Of a stretch of DNA of 39,167 bases, positions 34,683 to 39,167 are shown in pieces. The notes below the pieces were generated by a model. That model was not told the origin of the DNA, searched no databases, and worked only from the letters and a program-made list of their open reading frames with translations. The stretch comes from CAYZMH01 sp964479445. GTDB taxonomy: Bacteria > Bacteroidota > Bacteroidia > Bacteroidales > GCA-2748055. The position numbers were made by a program, and so were the translations under genes. Each line of letters starts with the position of its first letter. The stretch's first letter is position 1. The stretch lies in NCBI GenBank assembly GCA_964479445.1, contig CAYZMH010000018.1:1-39167 (forward strand), given 5' to 3'.

Positions 34683-34714
34683 AAAGCCTGGTTCACCAAA
34701 GAGCCGGGCTTTTT
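34683..34714 (+). terminator. Duplicated terminator, copy 2
   Basis: AAAGCCTGG, loop TTCACCAAAGAG, CCGGGCTTTTT. Same hairpin as copy 1 with a better stem. Confidence 0.75.
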
Positions 34715-34901
34715 CTTTGATCCCCGTTCCACCCGATTCGAACCGAAGGGCCGGCGGGGTTCGCCTGTTTTTGTCGCTTCATGCCCCTTCATCTCTTCAA
34801 AAAACCCTATCTTTACCATAGAATTTCGAGGAATAACTCATGAGGTTTGAGCCTTTTACCATTACGTGTTCCCGGAATTCAACAGGTTTAATTTTTTTGT
34901 T

Positions 34902-35195
34902 ATGAATATTTTTGTGGCCAGGTTGCATTCGGGAACTACCGCCGACGACCTGAAAAGTTTGTTTGAACAATACGGTGAAGTGAAATTCTCCAAAGTGATC
35001 CGGGATCATGAAACCGGGTTTTCAAAACGCTACGGCTTCGTGGAGATGGAAAACGAGGAAGAAGCATTGCAGGCCATCGAGGCACTGAACGATTTTGAAT
35101 TCCAGGGGAGTAAGATTGTTGTAAAGGTGTCCGAACCCAGGGAGCCCCGTGGCGGTCGTACGGGAGGCGGACGTCAGGGGAAGGGAGATTTCTAG
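34902..35195 (+). CDS. RRM-domain RNA-binding protein
   Basis: 97 residues, a single RNA recognition motif: RNP2 NIFVARL near the start and RNP1 KRYGFVEM (42-49) intact, followed by the Gly/Arg-rich tail RGGRTGGGRQGKGDF. Bacteroidota have several of these short RRM proteins, which bind RNA and may act in cold adaptation or translation control; a particular target is not known. ATG 34902 is chosen because it begins exactly at beta-strand 1; an upstream in-frame ATG would add 12 residues. Confidence 0.92.
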   Translation: MNIFVARLHSGTTADDLKSLFEQYGEVKFSKVIRDHETGFSKRYGFVEMENEEEALQAIEALNDFEFQGSKIVVKVSEPREPRGGRTGGGRQGKGDF

Positions 35196-35340
35196 CAGGC
35201 CGGGGCGGCTCTTGTAAACCGGCAGGGATCACCGTCTTTTTTGAGTTCACCAACTGTGTCCGGGGGCTTTTTCCCATGCCATTATCAGTGAACAGCATTT
35301 TTCTGTAAACTGATCGGGCCTCTTTTTGTTATAGTACTAG

Positions 35341-35373
35341 TTTTTGAACACAAATTCAAACTGACTTACTTTG
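35341..35373 (+). promoter_or_regulatory. Promoter of lpdA
   Basis: TTTTTG (35341-35346), 19 bp, TTACTTTG (35366-35373; one mismatch to TAnnTTTG). About 39 nt before ATG 35412. Confidence 0.55.
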
Positions 35374-35411
35374 CTTAACATCATTCACTCATTCAATAAA
35401 ACCAAATCAAG

Positions 35412-36803
35412 ATGAAATACGATGTACTTATAGTCGGGAGCGGTCCTGGAGGATACGTTGCAGCCATCCGCGCATCCCAGTTGGGACTCAAGACAGCCGT
35501 TGTGGAACGCGAATCCCTGGGAGGGGTCTGCCTGAACTGGGGGTGCATACCCACCAAATCGTTGCTGAAAAGTGCCCAGGTGTATGAATACCTCAAGCAT
35601 GCACAGGAATACGGGATCACCGTTGACGGCAAGGTGAGCCCCGATTTTGAGAAGGTGATCGAACGGAGCCGCACCGTGGCCGAGGGAATGAGCAAAGGAG
35701 TGCAGTTTCTCTTCAAGAAGAATAAAATCGAAACCATTACCGGCACCGGCCGGCTTAAATCCAAAGGAGTGGTGGAAGTAACCGACGAAAAGGGCAAGAA
35801 GCAGGAGGTGAATGCCGATCACATCATCCTCGCCACCGGGGCCCGCTCCAAGGAGCTGCCCAACCTGAAACAGGATGGTAAAAAGATCATCGGGTACCGG
35901 GAAGCCATGACCCTTCCCAAATTTCCGAAGAGCATGGTGGTGGTCGGATCGGGTGCCATCGGAAGCGAATTTGCCAACTTCTATGCCAGCATGGGAACCC
36001 AGGTGACCCTGGTGGAGTTCCTGCCTAACGTGGTGCCGGTGGAGGATGAAGAGGTGTCCAAACAGCTGGAGCGCGCCTTCAAAAAGATGAAGATGAAAGT
36101 AATGACCAGCTCCACGGTCGAATCGGTCGATACCTCCGGCGATCTGTGCAAGGTGCAGATCAAGACCGAAAAAGGCAATAAAGAGGTGGAGGCCGAAATC
36201 GTTCTTTCGGCAGTGGGGGTAACCCCCAATACCGAGGATATCGGACTGAAATCCATGGATATCAAGACCGAAAAGGGCAAGATCGAGGTGGATGAATTCT
36301 ACCGCACCTCTGCAGAGGGGGTGTATGCCATCGGGGATATCGTGGGCGGACCGGCCCTGGCGCATGTGGCATCGTCAGAAGGGATCCTCTGCGTGGAGAA
36401 GATCGCCGGACACAATCCGCAACCCATGGACTACAACAACGTTCCCGGATGTACCTATACCAGTCCGGAAGTCGCATCGGTCGGGTATACCGAAAAGGGA
36501 GCCAAAGAGGCCGGGTACACCATCAAGGTGGGCAAGTTCCCCTTCACTGCCTCCGGAAAAGCTGCCGCGGCCAATGCCAAGGAGGGCTTTATCAAGCTGA
36601 TCTTCGATGAGAAATACGGCGAACTGCTGGGTGCCCACATGATCGGTGCCAATGTAACCGAGATGATCGCCGAGATCGTGGTGGCCCGGAAACTGGAAAC
36701 CACGGGCCAGGAGATGATCAAATCGGTTCACCCGCACCCCACCATGTCGGAAGCCATCATGGAAGCAGCCGCAGCGGCCTACGACGAGGTGATCCATATT
36801 TAG
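35412..36803 (+). CDS. lpdA: Dihydrolipoyl dehydrogenase (E3)
   Basis: 463 residues. N-terminal FAD dinucleotide fold VGSGPGGYVA (9-18), redox disulfide CLNWGC (Cys40/Cys45), NAD fold GSGAIGSEFA, FAD contact AIGDIVGGPALAH and the C-terminal catalytic HPHPTMSE (His440, Glu447). It reoxidises dihydrolipoamide for pyruvate, 2-oxoglutarate, branched-chain or glycine-cleavage complexes; no E1/E2 or H-protein gene is nearby, so it is a stand-alone E3. Cytoplasmic. High-confidence family assignment. Confidence 0.97.
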   Translation: MKYDVLIVGSGPGGYVAAIRASQLGLKTAVVERESLGGVCLNWGCIPTKSLLKSAQVYEYLKHAQEYGITVDGKVSPDFEKVIERSRTVAEGMSKGVQFLFKKNKIETITGTGRLKSKGVVEVTDEKGKKQEVNADHIILATGARSKELPNLKQDGKKIIGYREAMTLPKFPKSMVVVGSGAIGSEFANFYASMGTQVTLVEFLPNVVPVEDEEVSKQLERAFKKMKMKVMTSSTVESVDTSGDLCKVQIKTEKGNKEVEAEIVLSAVGVTPNTEDIGLKSMDIKTEKGKIEVDEFYRTSAEGVYAIGDIVGGPALAHVASSEGILCVEKIAGHNPQPMDYNNVPGCTYTSPEVASVGYTEKGAKEAGYTIKVGKFPFTASGKAAAANAKEGFIKLIFDEKYGELLGAHMIGANVTEMIAEIVVARKLETTGQEMIKSVHPHPTMSEAIMEAAAAAYDEVIHI

Positions 36804-36820
36804 AAAACCAGGCTCCGCGC

Positions 36821-36853
36821 AAAAAAACAAGGGTGCTCCCGGCCGGGAACACC
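36821..36853 (-). terminator. Terminator of the serpin gene
   Basis: On the minus strand GGTGTTCCCGGCCGGGAGCACC (one mismatch, almost no loop) then CTTG and seven T. Lies between lpdA and serpin, which face each other. Confidence 0.75.
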
Positions 36854-36882
36854 ATTGTTCATGGTTGGTTAGTTGGTCAACT

Positions 36883-38106
36883 CTACTCCTCGTACTCGGG
36901 AGCTTCTACTTTCCCCATGAAAACAATGGATTTGCTGCTGTTTTCGGTAATGGCGAACAGGAACGGACGGTCGAAGGTGATCACGGTCGGACCACCGCCC
37001 ACCGAAGTAGTTTCAAAAACAATGGCCGTTACCGCGGCTGCTTCCGTTCCCTCCTCGTTGACATCCACGTAGGTCTTGTGGATCACATCACTGATCAGCA
37101 GATCGATCTCGCTGATCCCCGAGAAATCGGCGCTGTCGGTGAATGCCACCGTAAGCCCCATCCGGTCCAGCGGCTCCACCAGCGAGGTCCGGTAATCGAA
37201 CGTGAATTTGGGCATGGTTACCTGGACTTTGTTCTGTTCGGTAAACCCATCCATCCAGGCATTCCAGGTGTCACCGTCCAGCGAAGCAGCCAGCGTCTCC
37301 ACGTCACTCCCGGAAGCGGGCAGGAACAGGTACATGCTGAACTTTTCATTTTTATAGGGAAGCTCCACCCCGGTATAGGAATCCGAAGCGGCCACCCTGA
37401 AGGTGCTCTCGGTGGTCATCATATCCACCTTCCCGTACTCCGTTCCGTCACTCTTGTAGAACATGCGTTCGGCGGTCTCGTCCGGATCAAATTCAGTCTC
37501 CCAGAGGCAGTTGAAATAGAGTGCATTGATAAGGACCATCATGCTTTCCGGACTGAGCTGGTCGATGATTTTGTCGATCTTTCCATGGGTTTTCTCGCTC
37601 ACCCAGTCGTTGATGGTCTTCACCGCCTGCGGTGAAGCGAAATCGAGTTCATCCACTTCCGCATCGAAATAGGTCTGGTTAAGGTCCAGGAATCCCTGGA
37701 GCACCGGGAATCCCTGCCGGTACCAGATGGAGTTGGCGATCTCCAGCAGGTTGCCGTCCGAGTCGGTTACCAGTACCCTGATCAGGTCCCGGCTGATCTC
37801 GTTGATCTCTTCCGGGGTGAGTCCTTCATAATTGAGAACCGCCTCAAAGGCCTCCTGCGTGGTTGTCTCGGCACCATTGTAAGCCATGCCGAGGGCCAGG
37901 CTCACCGAGGCAGGTGAGATCATCACATTGTCGGTCTCATCGTGCGTGATCACATCGTTAAAGAGCGTGATCCCAAAATCGTTGTTGGTATTGATCACCT
38001 GGGCGCTCTTCTTATTATATTCAAATACCGGGTCGGGTTCATCGGGGGTGAGACTGCAACCCCCGATTGCCAGCAGTGCCAGTGGCAGAATAATCCATTT
38101 CTTCAT
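36883..38106 (-). CDS. Lipoprotein serpin (serine/cysteine protease inhibitor)
   Basis: 407 residues with SPII signal (WIILPLALLAIGGC, Cys17). The serpin fold is clear: NVMISPASVSLALGMAYNGA, YFNCLWETEFDP and VEPLDRMGLTVAFTDSADFS. The reactive-centre hinge NEEGTEAAAVTAIVFETTS has the inhibitory-type EEGTEAAA run. The distal hinge leads to ITFDRPFLFAITENSSKSIVFMGKV. By alignment to alpha1-antitrypsin, P1-P1' would be Thr-Ser in FETTS, a weakly predictive assignment. A lipid-anchored surface serpin probably protects the cell from host or own proteases, as for Tannerella miropin. Confidence 0.94.
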   Translation of the reverse strand: MKKWIILPLALLAIGGCSLTPDEPDPVFEYNKKSAQVINTNNDFGITLFNDVITHDETDNVMISPASVSLALGMAYNGAETTTQEAFEAVLNYEGLTPEEINEISRDLIRVLVTDSDGNLLEIANSIWYRQGFPVLQGFLDLNQTYFDAEVDELDFASPQAVKTINDWVSEKTHGKIDKIIDQLSPESMMVLINALYFNCLWETEFDPDETAERMFYKSDGTEYGKVDMMTTESTFRVAASDSYTGVELPYKNEKFSMYLFLPASGSDVETLAASLDGDTWNAWMDGFTEQNKVQVTMPKFTFDYRTSLVEPLDRMGLTVAFTDSADFSGISEIDLLISDVIHKTYVDVNEEGTEAAAVTAIVFETTSVGGGPTVITFDRPFLFAITENSSKSIVFMGKVEAPEYEE

Positions 38107-38190
38107 GATAATCTCTTTTAAAGGTTTATGTATACCATCACATTTCGTTCAAGGTATCTCCCGTATGATAGATGCACAGGAGCGCCCGAT

Positions 38191-38214
38191 GGTTGCGTGG
38201 AGCAGGACGCAACC
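38191..38214. repeat. Inverted repeat between serpin and ECF sigma genes
   Basis: GGTTGCGT, 8-nt spacer, ACGCAACC: perfect 8-8-8 hairpin without a T run. It lies 85 nt upstream of the serpin ATG and 115 nt before the sigma start. A second palindrome, CGCAATTGCG, lies at 38280-38289. Confidence 0.45.
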
Positions 38215-38328
38215 CTGACAATAGGTTTTGCATCCTCTTATCGACACCGGACTCGATGATCTGCCACGACAACGCTTTTCGCAATTGCGTGATTTAGCGT
38301 ACATTTACGGAAACGGGAGAAAAACGGA

Positions 38329-38880
38329 TTGGCAGAACGGCTTGACATACTAATTGAGCGTTGTAAAAAGGGAGACCGTAAAAGCCAGGAACTGCTCTTC
38401 AGGCGGTTCAGTGAGGCGATGTACGGCATCTGCCTGCAGTATGCTTCCTCGGAGGAGGAGGCGCAGGATGTGCTGCAGGACGGGTTCGTGAAGGTGTTTG
38501 CCAAGCTGGACCAGGTGCGTGATCCCAGGGCATTCCCGGGCTGGATCCGAAGGCTGATGATCAACACCGCGCTGGAACGCTATCGCGGACAGGCGATCAT
38601 GGAGCCTCTCAACGACCACCCGGCGGCCGGGGGCAAAGAGGTTGCTTACGGGGTACTGGAGGAGATGGCCGCCGATGACCTGGTGCGGCTGATCCGTTCG
38701 CTGCCTCCCAAATACCGCATGGTGTTTAACCTGTATGCCGTGGAGGGATACACCCACAGGGAGATCGGGGAGATGCTGGGGATCTCGGAAGGAACCTCCA
38801 AATCGAACCTTTCCAGGGCGCGTACCCTCCTGCAACAAAAAATAAAACGTTTACACGGAACGGAGAGTGTGACAAAATGA
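38329..38880 (+). CDS. ECF-type RNA polymerase sigma factor
   Basis: 183 residues. Region 2: LIERCKKGDRKSQELLFRRF and ASSEEEAQDVLQDGFVKVFA with GWIRRLMINTALERYR. Region 4: LPPKYRMVFNLYAVEGYTHR followed by EIGEMLGISEGTSKSNLSRA. The start is TTG at 38329 with GGGAGA 9 nt upstream; no ATG precedes the conserved region, and the first internal ATG would remove region 2. The stop overlaps the next gene by ATGA, so an anti-sigma partner is likely. The regulon is unknown. Confidence 0.9.
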   Translation: MAERLDILIERCKKGDRKSQELLFRRFSEAMYGICLQYASSEEEAQDVLQDGFVKVFAKLDQVRDPRAFPGWIRRLMINTALERYRGQAIMEPLNDHPAAGGKEVAYGVLEEMAADDLVRLIRSLPPKYRMVFNLYAVEGYTHREIGEMLGISEGTSKSNLSRARTLLQQKIKRLHGTESVTK

Positions 38881-39167
38881 GTGACCATAACGAACATACC
38901 CGCCAGGGACCCCTGGGAAAGAAACTGACCGGTTACCGCAAAGAGGTGCCTGCCGGTACCTGGGAGGCTATTGGGGGCCGTCTGCCCGAACGCAGAAGGT
39001 CAGGCCGTGCACTCGTATGGCTCGCCGCGGCAGCGGGGATCGCGCTGGCTGTGACCATTGGTGTAATGGTGGTCGACCGGGGAGCCGGGGAGGGTGAACT
39101 GGCTCGTGAAACGGGGGTGCCGCGGGAGAGTACGGGGAAAGAGCCGGATAAGGTGGTGACTGCGCCG
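38877..39167 (+). CDS. Putative anti-sigma factor, 3' end cut by window
   Basis: 97 codons are seen with no stop. The start ATG overlaps the sigma stop (ATGA). A basic cytoplasmic segment (RQGPLGKKLTGYRKEVPAGTW) precedes a single transmembrane helix at about 47-65 (ALVWLAAAAGIALAVTIGVMV) and a charged external part. The layout, small cytoplasmic domain then one helix, immediately after an ECF sigma gene, is that of a FecR/anti-sigma type membrane protein. No named domain recognised in the visible portion. Confidence 0.6.
   Translation, partial: MSDHNEHTRQGPLGKKLTGYRKEVPAGTWEAIGGRLPERRRSGRALVWLAAAAGIALAVTIGVMVVDRGAGEGELARETGVPRESTGKEPDKVVTAP

Larger units (their letters stand above)
34526..34763 (+). 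repeat. Imperfect tandem repeat of the tRNA-Ser 3' end and its terminator
   Basis: Copy 1 (34526-34628) starts inside the T-arm of tRNA-Ser, AATCCCCCCCTCACCGCAAC, and copy 2 (34663-34763) repeats the same first 46 bases, then differs a little, then shares CGTTCCACCCGATTCGAACC and GGCCGGCGGGGTTCG. The offset is 137 bp at the start and 135 at the end. Both copies contain TTCGAACC / GGTTCGAA-type arms. Copy 2 is not a complete tRNA. The stretch 34542-34901 contains no gene beyond this repeat and the terminators. Confidence 0.85.

Noticed and set aside
34362..34821. Two frames of 100 and 111 codons through tRNA-Ser and the repeat
   Set aside because: They translate a tRNA and its duplicated terminator; not protein genes.
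35385..36365. 326-codon minus-strand frame over lpdA
   Set aside because: Shadow of a certain dihydrolipoyl dehydrogenase; low-complexity His/Gly-rich translation.
1..39167. CRISPR array, IS element, prophage, rRNA
   Set aside because: No spaced repeats, transposase, integrase, phage structural gene or rRNA sequence seen on either strand.

Overview
The window looks like a chromosomal segment of a Bacteroidota bacterium, probably a Bacteroidales/Marinilabiliales-type marine or gut lineage. The evidence is a gliding-motility lipoprotein GldB, CarboxypepD-like TonB-dependent receptors, DUF1573, a TlpA/DUF4369 lipoprotein, many SPII lipoproteins and small outer-membrane barrels, and the recurrent Bacteroidota promoter signature TAnnTTTG about 20 bp downstream of TTG. 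A run of ten N (33613-33622) shows this is a scaffolded draft or metagenome assembly. There is no phage, IS element, CRISPR array or rRNA.

Layout. 1-9.4 kb: a partial Kdo2-lipid A-type acyltransferase, a Crp/Fnr regulator, an outer-membrane barrel plus NAD synthetase pair, divergent gldB, another barrel, a K+ channel with a C-terminal zinc ribbon followed by a lipoprotein, a DUF5684 membrane protein, a DUF1295 reductase-like membrane protein, and a 2[4Fe-4S] ferredoxin. 9.4-21.1 kb: an M20 amidohydrolase behind a 1093-residue protein (pseudo-peptidase, beta-propeller, outer-membrane barrel), DUF1573 protein, MeaB GTPase, TlpA-like lipoprotein, polyphosphate kinase, and an aldehyde dehydrogenase. 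21.1-26.3 kb: a four-gene leftward cluster of LytTR membrane regulator, TonB-type receptor, serine beta-lactamase-like lipoprotein and small barrel. This part is visibly AT-richer. 26.5-31.0 kb: sulfatase, Tat-exported isochorismatase-family hydrolase, amino-acid permease and cupin. 31.2-34.3 kb: a histidine-rich membrane-anchored protein and a haem/metal-type TonB receptor interrupted only by the N gap. 34.4-39.2 kb: tRNA-Ser(GCU) with a partly duplicated 3' end, an RRM protein, dihydrolipoyl dehydrogenase, a lipoprotein serpin, and an ECF sigma factor overlapping a putative anti-sigma gene cut by the window end.

Most genes are housekeeping or cell-envelope functions in short operons. The best candidates for something undescribed are: the LytTR-receptor-hydrolase-barrel cluster with TCAC-type repeats between regulator and receptor; the 1093-residue fusion; the zinc-ribbon K+ channel co-transcribed with a lipoprotein; and the His-rich protein/receptor pair. 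All functional assignments come from reading motifs; no database search was run.
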